64,000 nucleotides of DNA from Apostichopus japonicus (Eukaryota > Echinodermata > Holothuroidea > Aspidochirotida > Stichopodidae): assembly GCF_037975245.1 (NCBI RefSeq), contig NC_092577.1:7715001-7779000 (forward strand), read 5' to 3'. Made by a program: the position numbers and the translations under genes. Positions 22,100 through 35,162 of the stretch are shown here, piece after piece (positions within the stretch are counted from its first letter, which is position 1; each line of letters begins with the position of its first letter). The notes beneath the pieces are model-generated. The model ran no database searches and had not been told where the DNA came from. It saw nothing but the letters and a program-made list of their open reading frames with translations.

Positions 22100-25000
22100 C
22101 GGGGAGTGGTGTACACCCGTAGCAGTTACCTTCTTCTCAGCAGAATGTAACGTTTCCCCCTCCCCTTCTATTCAAGTATATAATCTGGAATTTTTCTAAT
22201 CAATGTTGAAATACCAAAATACTTTCATCTCGTCATTTCAAAAGTTGTTAGAAATGATAAAATATTGACTTTTTTCCAAGCTTTTAGTAAAACAATATCC
22301 GGAAAAATGCTTAAGATGTCTAATTATCTTGCTGTCTTGATGACACTTGTAGTGACGCAATACTATCACGGTAGATTTTGCTAGTCGATAGTACGCGTTT
22401 TTCCTTGGAACTTACACTCGCCTCCTATCTTTGCTTTACTGGAAAGTCACGACCATCATATTTGTTTTCATTATTTGCATATTACGTTTTCATAATATAT
22501 TTGTGTTGGGCCCCTTTTTATATATAAAATATCATTATTATATAATAAAAATATGTGGTGAATAGTCAAGAGGCCGTCTAAATTGTGATTTGGTGAGTTG
22601 CAGTGTAATAACTTAATTATACTATTTTTTTATGTAAAACCTATACGACCCATAACACGTAAACACGTTAAAGCTGCTGTACAGGATTCTATATGGACGC
22701 ATCATTACCAGAAAATTTTCGAGGTGCAAATGATAAATTGACATTTTGCAGCATATCGTTGAAGTCCTCGTTTTTAGATCTAACAAATTTGCCATTTTGT
22801 TGTAAATTGCTATTATTTGAATTAGAAGCTTGATCATTTATCTGAAAAAGAGGGGAATTTCCCTCGTGGCCAATGGGAAACGACTTGAACACGTCTCATT
22901 TTCAAAATCTAAACAACCCACGACACAGTGTAAAGCAGCGATTCAAGAACGGTTGTACGGTACGGTTTGTACGTACTACCCTGTTTGTTTGGTGTGATTC
23001 CCCGAAGCAACATTACCGGCTTACTAAATGTGAAGATATTGCAATACATTCCAGATGGTGAACATACTGAAAGAAACAGACCTAGAATATTGCGATTGTC
23101 AAAGACGAAATCCCACGTATGTCTTGTGTTCCTTTCAAGTTTCATATTGTTAGGCTATGTACCTACAACTTTTGTACAAGGACAGGGACATCATAACGTT
23201 GAAGTTATGGCTTAGGTCTTCTCTAGACTCTAGTCATATAAGACAAGTGCAGCCTAATTTAAGCCTATTGTAGTAGTCCAATGGTTTTAGTTACAATATT
23301 CAATACTACCAAAATGCAAGGATAAAGCGTGACCTAGGCTCAGCAGTCAGCACAATGTAGGCATTACTGAAACATGGTGATGCTATCCTGTTTCAGTGTT
23401 AGTTGCTTACAAGTTGAAGCCTGGGAGGTTTTCCTCCCTCAGAATACTTGGATCATATTAAATTATTGAAGTAGTGTTCTACACTTGTGAGATCATCCAA
23501 CTGTCCGAAAGGTTTTATTCAAAGTTAGTCATAAAAACCGACTCTTCAAGCATTCTGGTGTTGTTTCCTCTCCTGGGATATTGTGGATTTAAGTGCTAAC
23601 CTGCCAGTGAGTAAACGACTCAAATGAAATGCAAGGTTTTACAGAGATTGAGATTGTATATTCCATATCATATACAAGCATTATTGTAGTCTGTGTCACT
23701 CAAAATACTTAGTAGGGGCTATAGCTCCCCTCTCAAAATACCGCAGTGATTTACACTACCCTTACTGGTCCAAGACAACCCATTATTGGAACATATATAA
23801 TTTCCAGGGTTTGTGCTGATAATGCTCATTTCCTATTGACGTATCTTCAGCTTCAATATCACTTTTACATACTTTTACATAATTTACTTACTAAAAGTGT
23901 AGGGGTCTTTTACAGCTAACATGTGAAGTTGATTGCCCGCAAAGACTGCTGACATAGTGTCACGTTGCTATCTGAATGCAAAAGTTCCTAAAAACTTTCA
24001 TAATAGCTTCAGAAACAAAACACTGTAATATTGTATAATCATTCACTAAATTAAAAAGATCAAAGATTGGATCAAAGTGGAACTGCTACTGTACCATCGG
24101 TTTTTCTTTATTGTGAGTATCCTTTTGTTTCTGAAATCGTCTGAAATTTCTGAACAAATAATTTGATTTCATGTTAGTGTTTCACTTTTGATTTAGAAGT
24201 CACTGAGGCTCGAACGGCTCCATGATGTAATAATTCAACTGTACAGTAGGAAGATACCCTCCTGTGTATATGAAGACGCAGACAGTACTGGATAGAAGAG
24301 AGCAGGACCTATGAACCTATCAAGCTTCTTTTGGTATCCTACACTTCTTGATGCACAGAGTTCCATAGGAATGGTAAGAATAAAGTAAATCTGGTTTGTT
24401 GTGACTTGATTCACCAAACTGCTGGCTAGCAAGCATGGTTAAGGAAGTTAAATTCCCCTGCCACTCTTTATCAATATCATGTCATGATAACATTTCTTCC
24501 TTACATATTTGAGAGCTAAATACTGTTTAAAATAAACACAGTTAGAGGGCATTCAAAGATATACAAGCACTGGCATCCATTAGGGTGTTGAGCACTTGCC
24601 ACCCCCCCCCCCTCCATGGGCTACACTAGGGCTTCAAAATCACTATCAGAGAACATAAAATATCTGAAAAGTAAAAATGCCTCAGCTGGAGTCCCCAGGG
24701 ACTCCCACCAGGGCTTAGATTTATAACATATAATTTATATTTTTCTCTCTAACATGTAAATACATGCTTTAAAGTTAGTACAAGAGCATAAGAAGTCACA
24801 GATGTTACAGGGCTCTTCTGAAGCACACAGCTAGGGCTCAGATATATACATTCAACAGAGTAAAATCAGATTAAGTGCTTCTATTCCTGACATGTCCACA
24901 TGTGCTTTAAATTGCTAGCAGTTTACAAACACTATGTGAAAATACTAAAGATTTGGAGAGCTTTGCAGTACTCTTGTAAGTCCAGCCACTATAAACAGAG

Positions 25001-28000
25001 AACACAATTGGAAATACTTCCTACTAATCTGAGTATAAACAGCTGTCAATACAGAATTGTCACTTGCTGAGCCAGTCACTGTAGTTGGTTTTAAAAAGTC
25101 TAATTGGTCTCAAAATTGAACTAACTTCACCCACTTGAGTACGGTGGCTTAATAGGGACATAAGGGGAAAATAAGTGTCCCCAAATTTCACAATGTTGAC
25201 TTTTTTATCTCATAACTATTTCAACTCAAAATTGTGAGGTTACAAGTGTCTTCATTTGCCAAATTTGTGGAAAGAACTGACCATATTGGATAGCTATTGA
25301 CCAGCTGAACAGGGTAAGTGAGCTATAAACCTTTGGTGATTTAAAATCTGGAAAGAGACCCCCAGAGAGTGGTGTAACTATGTCAATGTAGACAATGCAG
25401 TCTCCAGGGGCCTGGTGCCATTAAATGAAGAAAAATGATATAAAAACACCCATGCACCAAAGCTGACACACTAAATTAGATACAATTACAGTATCTCCTG
25501 ATGAGTGGAAATTAAAAAGACATTCTGTCCTCAATAGGAAAGAAGGTGCGAAATTTCACAAATTTCTCACTAAAGCCCACACCATGCATGGTTGGCTTTG
25601 TGTGAGGTTTGACTCTCCTTTGGGAGCTCATTTACATCACTGCACCACACCTTTATATGCCACTTCCACTAAACAATGGACAATCCGGTTCAAGTTTGAT
25701 GGTTTACTGGTTACAGTAGTTGTTTTTACACTTACCTGGTTATTGGAATCTGAAGTGTACTTTCCTGGACTCTGGATTTTTGTTTTTTCTGTGAATGTCC
25801 ATGTATACAGGGTAGTGAGCTAGAGACATACACATATCAATTTCTGTCGACATTATTAATATCTACTATCAGTAGAACTTAAATGTCATTAACATCATTT
25901 TCTTTTTCTTCATTAGGTTAACTAGAATTATCCTGAAGCGAGCTATTAGGGGATCACATACTCCACCTGTAGTTACCAGTGTTTGATGGAAGTGTTCATA
26001 CTGAGCTGACAAGGACAATGAATGGTTCATCATCTGATATTTCCTCCATGTGATGGTAATCATATTAATGGTTAGTGTAGAACAGTTGTAGAAATGTTTC
26101 AAGAACCTCTGGTAGATTTTATGGATAGCATTGCAGATCAAGGAATACTCTTGTTTCTCCATTCACTCTCAGTAAAAACATTTTATGTAAAGTTTTATCT
26201 CATCAACTCAAAATACAACTGACAGAATTAATCCCAAGTAAAGACATTAAAATGAACGGATCCTTGCTGGATCAATCCAGTACTTGGTATGTTTCTAGTG
26301 AGCTTGCCATGACACAATAGCTGCCTAAACACCCTCTGGTACATTTCTGGAACACTCCATCAAACAAACAAAAACAAAAAACCTTGATTAATTTAGGTAC
26401 AGTACTGTAGGTCACACATAGGTCACGCAACTATGGATATAAGCTGAAGTTTAATGTACTTTATTTGTTATGATGTTTATTTACTGTAGTACGGTAGAGT
26501 TGACTGTTTTAAGCATTTGCTTAAATGTTAGAAAAATATGATTCAAAATGTAATTGGACAGTACAATGCAAATCACCTCCACCTTTGATATTCATCTCAA
26601 AGATGTCTATCATATCAGCTGAAGATGATGGCTGAGTTTGCTTTTCCCTTAATTCTGTGATATTTTTCTCCAAACTCCTGATAAACTGTCGCACACCAGT
26701 TCTAAGATCCACAATCACATCCTGTGGGGCTAAAGAAGCATTATTCAAGTAAGGTGTACACAAACCAATGACATTGAGAGCCAGGCACAGTTCAATGCAA
26801 AATTGTTTCACCAAGATCCACTTTTTTGAAGTCTTTGTTTATCCAAAGTTAAAGTATATCATTCTTTATCGCACATTTCACTGGGCACTTGTAGCCACTT
26901 GTGACAACTGTAGCCACCACCCAACCCCCACCCTCTCACACCAGGACTACACAAAACAAAATTTTATGAAATAACAGTATATCAAATTCTGCAGATAGAA
27001 AAATGTGTACTTTAATTCAATCAATTAAAGTACAATTAATCATTTCAGAAATCCTACAACTCATCAACCTACAGTATAGACAGTACAGTGAACCATCGGT
27101 TCCTCAATTATGTGACCAGAATCCTTCATCATGTTTTCTTCAGGCTCCATTTTTTTTTAGGTGGCTTTGTTATAACTCTTGTTTCTCAATTTAATATAAA
27201 CTAGACTGCAGTATTGCTTAAAGTTTGTATTGAAGATTCAATGCTTGTCTCAATTTCAAATTAATATTTCTTTATATTTCAATTAGTTTGGTATTATGTG
27301 AGCTGATTATACACTGTGGGAAGCATTATAAGACCTTGAACTCATCTTGTACAGTCTATAGATTTGTATTCTAGTTGTATTAGTTTCTTTACATTGTTAT
27401 TATAATTATAACTGAGCATTTTATTTTGAAACTACAGTAGCATACCATATATGTTTATCATAGCTGTGTTCTGTGTTTGACAATGTTACATGATAGAATG
27501 CTTCTACTTGCAGACCGGGTGATTATAATTTACGTTAATAATAACTTTATAACTGATGACCAAATGCATTTTGTTTTTTCTCATCATCAGGTAAACTGGA
27601 ATTATTCAGTCCTGAGATCAGCCTTTTTAGTGATTAACCATATCCGGATTACAGCTCTTGAAATGTGTACAGTTTTCATGAGCAGGGTAATGGTTGTATG
27701 GTACACTACCTGATTCTTACCCCACCCACCCACCCCCCCCCCTCTTCCATGAGAATACAAGTGTTTAATTGGATATTTTTACTCCATGACTTATTAGATG
27801 ATCCCTTAAGGGAAATTCCCCCAACGGAAAGTCTATCATCCAGCACCCTTCCCCAACCCCCATCAATTCAAATCACTGCAAAACAAGACATAACATATGA
27901 ACAATCTAGTTAGAATACTGCTTAAGGTTGTGTCTTAAACTCAGGGATTCTGCGAGACCTCTTTTGTTCAGTGTTTCTCTAACTGTAGCAAATTGTACCA

Positions 28001-29340
28001 TAATTGTAGGTTTCAAGAGGATGAAATTGTGATGCCAAGAACATCTTTAACCTTTCAAATCCGACAAATTTTAATAGTCATTAGACATCCATTGTTTCAT
28101 GATGAAACAGTTTCATTCCTGTGTGAGCATATACTGCTAATGAAGGCTTTCTATTGTCACGGTCTCCAGGTTGAGTGGATATTATGTAATTTATGACAAG
28201 GTCCACCTATCCCATCATATGAAATATTTGTCATGGACAATGCCAGGTATTGAGTATTGCACTATGACAAGCAAAAGTTTATGATTCTATCACAGAAGAT
28301 CACACAACACAATATGACAAGTTCTTGTAGGATTCAGCATATTATATCATTTGAAATCCGTAGTGCATTTGTATTCTTTTTATGTTCTTAAAGTTATCGT
28401 GTAATGTAGTAATTTTGTTAAAAGGGGGGGTGGGGTGTTGCATCAGGTTGCTGTCTATTGGCAAAGTTGGAAATGAAGTTACTGGGAAAGTTTTGAAAGC
28501 AAAAATAACAACATTTATATAATAGAGCAGCCTCTGCTTCACACTGGTACAGTATACCCAATATTTGACAAAAGCAATCCTGACCAGTAACTACTGTATG
28601 CCTAACTTGGCTATGTGGTGTTCATACAAAGATGAACAACTTCATTGGCCTGCTGCACCAAATAACGCTAAAAGTACCAAATTAGAAAGTGTGCTGATCA
28701 ATTTCGTCTAATCCAAAGGATTGCAAACATGTTAGCAATGTTAGCCTATTATTTTGTTTTGGATAAATTTTCAATAAAATGACTGAACTTGCAATTATAG
28801 TTTTGTTTTAATGACACAGAGTCATTATAGCATTAGCTTGTGTATCTGTGAGCAATGGAATAACTGTTGAGTAAATATTAAAAAGACACACTCAATAACA
28901 AAGGTTTTATTGTTTGCATTAAGCATATCTAGTTCTGATATTCTCAATATACAATAAGTGACAACTGATTCTTATTGTCTTTGTCTTTATCTCCTCGTTA
29001 GGTAAATGTGGATTAATCAGTCTTGAGATGATCTTTGGGGGTCACCTACTGCGGATCCTGCACAGAAAGGTTTACAATATAGCTGATGGTATAATTAGTG
29101 AACAGCAGGACTGGTAACTAGCTGGGTTGTAGTTATAATTAGATTTGAGTCAGGATAGAAAGTGATTTTGCTACTGTCTCATCCTGGTGGAACATTGATT
29201 GTTTTGAAACTTGCTTGATCAGTTAACTCCCTAAGGGCCAAAGGGAAGATAAGGTAGTACCCAGTCTTTACAGTGTCGCCACACTCCTCTGTATTACCAG
29301 CCTCACTTCCACAAAAATGAAGTAATGTACCTACTTGAGA
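22100..29340. other. Mostly noncoding stretch with weak exon-like segments
   Basis: Apart from the minus-strand segment at 26.5 kb, it holds three related acceptor-plus-exon-start sequences on the plus strand at 25917, 27591 and 29002 (see findings). Nothing else is supported. Confidence 0.4.
26521..26814 (-). CDS. Unrecognised coding-like segment (possible exon or retrocopy)
   Basis: Open frame on the minus strand with protein-like composition. It reads WILVKQFCIELCLALNV, then VIVDLRTGVRQFIRSLEKN, then an ELREKQTQPSSSADMIDIF tail. The middle looks like amphipathic helices (charged/hydrophobic periodicity), followed by a polar Ser/Gln linker. It is bounded upstream by an in-frame TAA and has no convincing polypyrimidine acceptor. 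The nearest downstream donor (AAAG followed by GTGGAG) is weak. I do not recognise the family. It could be an exon of an unrelated gene, part of a retrocopy, or chance. If it is an expressed exon, it would lie inside the proposed 42 kb NLR intron on the same strand and argue against that gene model. Confidence 0.25.
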   Translation of the reverse strand: MVKQFCIELCLALNVIGLCTPYLNNASLAPQDVIVDLRTGVRQFIRSLEKNITELREKQTQPSSSADMIDIFEMNIKGGGDLHCTVQLHFESYFSNI

Positions 29341-29344
29341 TTAT

Positions 29345-31640
29345 ATCATTTTTGGTTCCTTGCTTTAGCAAAAGGAACCTATGTAGTCAGATTGGCGTGT
29401 GTCTGTGTGTGCATCCAAAAACCCAAAATATTAAAACTGCAATAACTCCCAGTGCCAATGTGAGACAAGGTTGATATTTTGGGACAAGTTGTGAACTGGT
29501 TAGGGGAACATTTTTAAACTTAACATTTATGTGATCCAAGGTCACCAAAGGTCAATTAATGTTCAAAAACTAGTATTTTTGCGATAACTTGAGAACGAAT
29601 TGTCCGTTAGGGTTGGGAGTTGCTTCACTGTAATCCAATTGTTGACCCGCATCTGGCTGACCCTTGACCTCAATTTGACCTCTGGTGACCTTTAAGTGTT
29701 TTGGGTATTTTTAATTTTGATGCTATGTTCAGATGTCAAAGGTACCATCTGATCATAAATGTCTATAGGTTGACCCCTGTGTGACCTTCGTGTGCGAAGT
29801 TATATGGGGTTAAAGTTTTCGGTCGGAGTTAGGATGGCTCTACCGACTTGTCGTGTTGTTTTTTGGAATCAGGAGATCAAACTACATCTGAAACCAAGTT
29901 CAAAAGGTCAAAGGTCACATTCGAAAAAATGTGCTTATTTTGGGAGAAAACTGGCGAAAAAGAAAATGTTTGGTTTTGATGCTAGATTTGGATATCAAAG
30001 CTACCTTCTGATCAAAAATGTCAATGGGTTGACACCCAGGTGAGCTTTGTGTGTAAAGTTATACAAGGTCATAATTGATTTTCAGACATTTAATGCACTA
30101 ACTCCCAGTGCCAAGGTGTGACACGGACACACGGTTGATATTTTGCGACAAGTTGCAAATGGTATAGGGGTATATTTTCAAACTTAACGGTCATGTGATC
30201 CGAGGTCACCAAAGGTCAATTAATGTTAAAAAACTAGTATTTTGGGGGGAGAAAATGGGCAAAGAAGAAAATGTTTGAATTTTGTATAGATTTGAGGCTA
30301 TATTCACGTCTCACCGATCAAAAATGTCAATGGGTTGACCCAATGTGACCTTTGTGTGTTAAGTTATCCGAGGTCAAAGTTAATTTTCAGACATTTAATG
30401 CAATAACTCCCAGTGCCAAGGTGTGACACGGTTGATATTTTGGGACAAGTTGCATGGTATAGGAGAATATTTTCAAACTTAACGGTCATGTGATCCGAGG
30501 TCACCAAAGGTCAATTAATGTTAAAAAAACTAGTATTTTTGGGGGGAGAAAATGGGCAAAGAAGAAAATGTTTGAATTTTTATAGTTTTGATGCTATATT
30601 CACGTCTCACTGATCAAAAATGTCAATGGGTTGACCCAAGGTGACCTTTGTGTGTGAAGTTATACGAGGTCAAAGTTAATTTTCAGACATTTAATGCAAT
30701 AACTCCCAGTGGCCAAGGTGTGACACGGTTGATATTTTGGGACAATTTGCAAATGGTATAGGAGAATATTTTCAAACCTAACGGTCATGTGATCCGAGGT
30801 CACCAAAGGTCAATTAATGTTAAAAAACTAGTATTTTGGGGGGAGAAAATGGGCAAAGAAGAAAATGTTTGAATTTTGTATAGATTTGAGGCTATATTCA
30901 CATCTCACAGATCAAAAATGTCAATGGGTTGACCCTAGGTGACCTTTGTGTGTGAAGTTATAAGAGGTTAAAGTTATTTTCAGACAATAACTCCCAGTGC
31001 CAAGGTGTGACACGATTAATATTTTGGGACAAATTGGGAATGGTTATAGGGGAATATTTTCAAACGGTCTTGTGATCCAAGGTCACCAAAGGTCAATTAA
31101 TGTTAAAAAAACTAGTATTTTGGGGGGAGAAAATGGGCAAAGAAGAACATTTTTGAATTTTTATAGTTTTGATGCTATATTCACGTCTCACCGATCAAAA
31201 ATGTCAATGGGTTGACCCCAGGTGACCTTTGTGTGTGAAGTTATACAAGTTCAAAGTTAATTTTTAGACATTTAATGCAATTAACTCCCAGTGCCAAGGT
31301 GTGACACGATTGATATTTTGGGACAAGTTGTGAATGGGGTGGTGGAACATTTTCAAACTTAAAGATCATGTGATCTGAGGTCACCAATGTTATCATATCT
31401 GTTAACCCGCTGTCAACGCCATATTCAGATCTCAAAAGTGCCTTGTGATCAAAAATCCGATCACAATTTGTGATCCAAAAAGTGTTGGCTATAGTGTTGG
31501 TTACTGTATGGGTACATGTAGGACCACAATTACTTGGACTATTTGAGCCCAATCTTGCTATGATAATATTATGTGTATTGTCATATACCCCTACGCAAGG
31601 AACCACAGTGCCCTTGGGCTCTTGTTTTTTTTTATATAAA
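29345..31640. repeat. Interspersed element of ~300-bp tandem units with AGGTCA direct repeats
   Basis: Begins with a stem (GGTTCCTT…AAGGAACC at ~29355-29380) and ends near CAAGGAACC at 31596. Between them is a block of ~300 bp repeated about five times, with an extra partial copy at the start. Each unit holds CAATAACTCCCAGTGCCAA, TTGATATTTTGGGACAA and GTGATCC, then AGGTCACCAAAGGTCA, AAAAATGTCAATGGGTTGAC and GTGACCTTTGTGTG. No open frame spans it. Low divergence between units suggests recent amplification or gene conversion. Confidence 0.85.
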
Positions 31641-31644
31641 CACA

Positions 31645-34600
31645 AGATTTGCTGAGGCTTTATAATTTAATATTAACTCTGCATAAATGCCTCAGCAAGT
31701 GAGTCTGGCTTTTTACTATGATCATACTGTCTGAAGCCTATGTGCTTCCACTTGCTATATGTTACATATGTAACAATCAAGTCTTTGTTAATAAAATGTA
31801 GAATGACTAACTGGAACCATATCTCCTTTTCCATTCTAACATTTCCTTCCTTACCCCTCTCAGTGCATCTAAAGCCTACGAAAATTGATATCAAATTTAA
31901 ATCTGAAGATAATCTAGTCTTTATGCCATTTGCCAATAAGCTATATATTAACGGATTCCAAGTAGAAGTATTTGGTTGTTGTACTATAATGTGTGCATGT
32001 GTTGTTGTCAGTCAGTAATACAAGACATGCAGATAGCTTCTGGACCCTATGCATGTCCTCAGAGTAAAAACCAAAGTAATTCAGATTTCCATTCTTACCC
32101 ATTGTTTAATAGTGTTGATATATTCTCTTAATGTGTATTGTCTAAAGATGTACATTATTTGCACTTCAGCTATAGTACTGGCCATTCAAGAGATATTTCC
32201 ATCAAACTCAAGCACATATGTGCTTTCTACATCTATTTCCTGTTGCAGATAGCTCACAAATTTGGTAGAAAACTTCCAGCAATTGTTAAAAGTTGTTTTA
32301 TTGGCGGGGGAAGGGGGCTTCAAAACTCTTCGGATGTAACATCAGTTACCACTACAACTGTTTTAAATTGCTAGTTGTATTGATTAGCACAGATGCTAAA
32401 CATATTCTTAAAAAGCAGCTAAGGTGCTTTGAATGATATTAGTCCTGTGCTGTTAGCTATGTCATTCCAACTAACCCAAATATATATAAAAACCGAAATA
32501 GAAAACAAAATATATGCTGCCCTTAGAATAAAGCTATGTAAAATATTCATATACTTATTAATAAGACACAAGGAAAGACATTGATGTCTGTTACACAAAT
32601 GATCACAGACCTGATGAATTTTCTCCTTGATAAATCTGATAAATGGAAAGTTGAGTTATTTTGTATTTTCTCTCTAACCTCCAGGTGATACGGTTATCAA
32701 CATTTCTTCAGTGCATTTCCTCCAAGAAAGTGAAAGAAAAGGTCAAGTGGGAACACATCATTGATGTCATAACTTCCTCTGTGGATGTGAGTCTGGTGAG
32801 TCTTTTCATAATAATTTCTGAACAGTCACTTTGTGAAATGATCATGGGTTGTATTGGATACTTTTGTAGGTGAAGACAGCTAGCATTATTAGTTCTATAA
32901 ATAACATCAAATGCCTTTTTTAGATGCCACTTGTTTTATTATGTAGAGCTAACAAAATGTTCTTAACACAATTACTACATTGTAGTATGCAGTGGTGGCT
33001 GGAAGATTCCTCTAAAATGAAGACAGCTACTGATAGATACCTCAATTAAAATTTCATAAGAAAACTTCAACTTCTGTAGAAAATAATTATTGCCCACATG
33101 CCAGGCAAGCTAAGTTTTTCTAGTATGTACTGTACCTTGGTCTGATCATTAATGTGCTTGAAATTGAGAAACTTAAAATATCAAGCCTTTGAAGTTAAAT
33201 GTACATAGCCACCTGTAATCTTGGTATTTGTTTTGACCCATTAATACAATAAAGTCAGATGAGGGCGAATGAATTAGGGATACTCCCGGCATATGTTACT
33301 AGTAATTGCTATCTTTAGACCTTACAGTATATCCCCATTTAACTAGTATTGCCAGTAGTCATATATCTTTTAAATAACTTTTGAATATGAATGAAGCCAT
33401 GAGGTGCAATGTTCACTGCTATCCTGTAGATGTACCTAAGTAACATTTTACTATTTAACATTTTTCATTGCTCACAGAAAACTGTTCTAAACTGCACACT
33501 TTTAATATTGTATACATTGGCAAGATTTCAAGTTGTATTACAGAAATGTAGTTATACTGATGATTGACCCATCCCTAGCATGGATGTAGGCCAAATGCCC
33601 TGCCCACCCCCCCCCCACCCACCCACCCATCCCCCAAAAATCAAATCGAGACAGATCGGTACAGCAGGGTTGCAACCATGTATTATTCGTGGGGACCTAA
33701 ATCAAGATAAAAATCAAGAAGGAAGGAGTGATCCATCACTTTGAGAAACTACTTTAACAATACATTTCTCAAGTACAGTAAATGAAGATATAACATGCAG
33801 TACAACATACAAAGTTCATAAATCTTCAAGATTGTTTCAAGAGAGACAAACATAGCACATGTTTGATTCTATGTACTCTTCATATTTACAAATATCTTAA
33901 AGAGTTGGGCACAGCCCTCCTCTTTGCCCCTCCTCATCTGGACAACATAACAGTTTCCCCCTCCCACTGCAATAGGTGATCAAGCTCCTGGGTTAGACAT
34001 GATACAATAAGGTATCAATTAGACCTTAAACCAGCTTTTCCTTTCACCCTTCCTCCAAAATCCAAATGATAACAAGTGAAAGCACAAACTGTTTGATATG
34101 ACTTATTGACAGACTAATACTAAAGGAGATGCTATTTATCAGAACCTGAGATGTACTTGTTCCTCTTTGGTTAACAAGATATTGCAGATACAGGTCACTT
34201 TATTAATTCTCATTTTGTTTGGAATGCACAAAATATATTTCTTTCCAACTCTTGATACATTGGTATGGTATGGTGCTTTGCTATAAGCTACAGTACTGTA
34301 CTGTACTATCTTTTTGTGAACATTTTGTTGACATGCTACTGTATTGCTGTGTATGTTTTGTGCATTGAATAAACAAAGCCTATTCACCTTGTTAGCCCCA
34401 AACACAAATTTTATCGATCCCATCACAAAATACTCAATCAGTGGTAACAAATATACTTTGATTTTATCCATTATATTATTCATTGAATAAATATATTACA
34501 CTTAGCCATTCTTTGTTTTACAACGTTGAGAACCCAATCTCTAAATAATTACAAATAATTATATCGTTAAGCTTGTATAGCACAGTCACATAGTATCAAA

Positions 34601-35160
34601 TCTGCTAGAAAAGTTTAGATTATAGTCATGGCATTATGGCAATAGACTTTCTATCTTTTGTAGAGTTTGTTATGTTTCTTTGTTAATGTTTTTTTTTTTT
34701 TTTTGTAAATTCAGATGTACAGTATGTCTACTCAAGTCTTCAGTCTAGCACTGATGTACAGTAATATCTAACGCTGACATTCCAGTAGAGAGGACTTTTC
34801 TTCTTTGTGTGAGATGTGCATTTTTAGCATCTCTAAGTTAATACTCATTGATGGGTTTATATCTTTTAGTGGTATTGTTTCTGTTACACCCTTCCTCTTA
34901 TGCCCATCTTTGTTTCGAAATGATTTTTCTTCATTTATGATTTTCAAATGCAACTGTTTTCCATATTTCATTGTCAGAATATGCTATGATAGTTCGCTGA
35001 CTAATTACTTTAATGTGTTATATTATTTATTTTAAACATAAAATAAAATACAGTAACAAAGTTACTATATAAATTTCCTTGCTTTGGGGGAGATGTTGGC
35101 GAGGTAGCATGACATGTAAAAGAGTTGTGTTAACTATGTGCATGTAAGTTATGTAGTTAG
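31645..35160. other. Noncoding stretch flanking the foldback element
   Basis: Contains the candidate exon at 32685-32795. Poly-C-rich DNA at 33605-33640 and poly-T at 34688-34704. No other gene supported. Confidence 0.4.
32685..32795 (+). CDS. Candidate 111-bp exon, family unknown
   Basis: Plus-strand block with a good acceptor (TTTTCTCTCTAACCTCCAG, AG at 32683-32684) and donor (CTG followed by GTGAGTCTT from 32796). It is exactly 37 codons, phase 0 on both sides. The translation starts VIRLSTFLQCISSKKVKE and ends IIDVITSSVDVSL, a mix of hydrophobic and Lys-rich helical-looking sequence. A second GTGAGT sits 10 bases upstream of the chosen donor. No neighbouring exon could be linked with confidence. 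No function is proposed. Confidence 0.3.
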
Positions 35161-35162
35161 GC

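Noticed and set aside
34768-34971. 67-codon basic minus-strand frame
   Set aside because: Plausible codons but no family, acceptor or neighbour; could be chance in AT-rich DNA.
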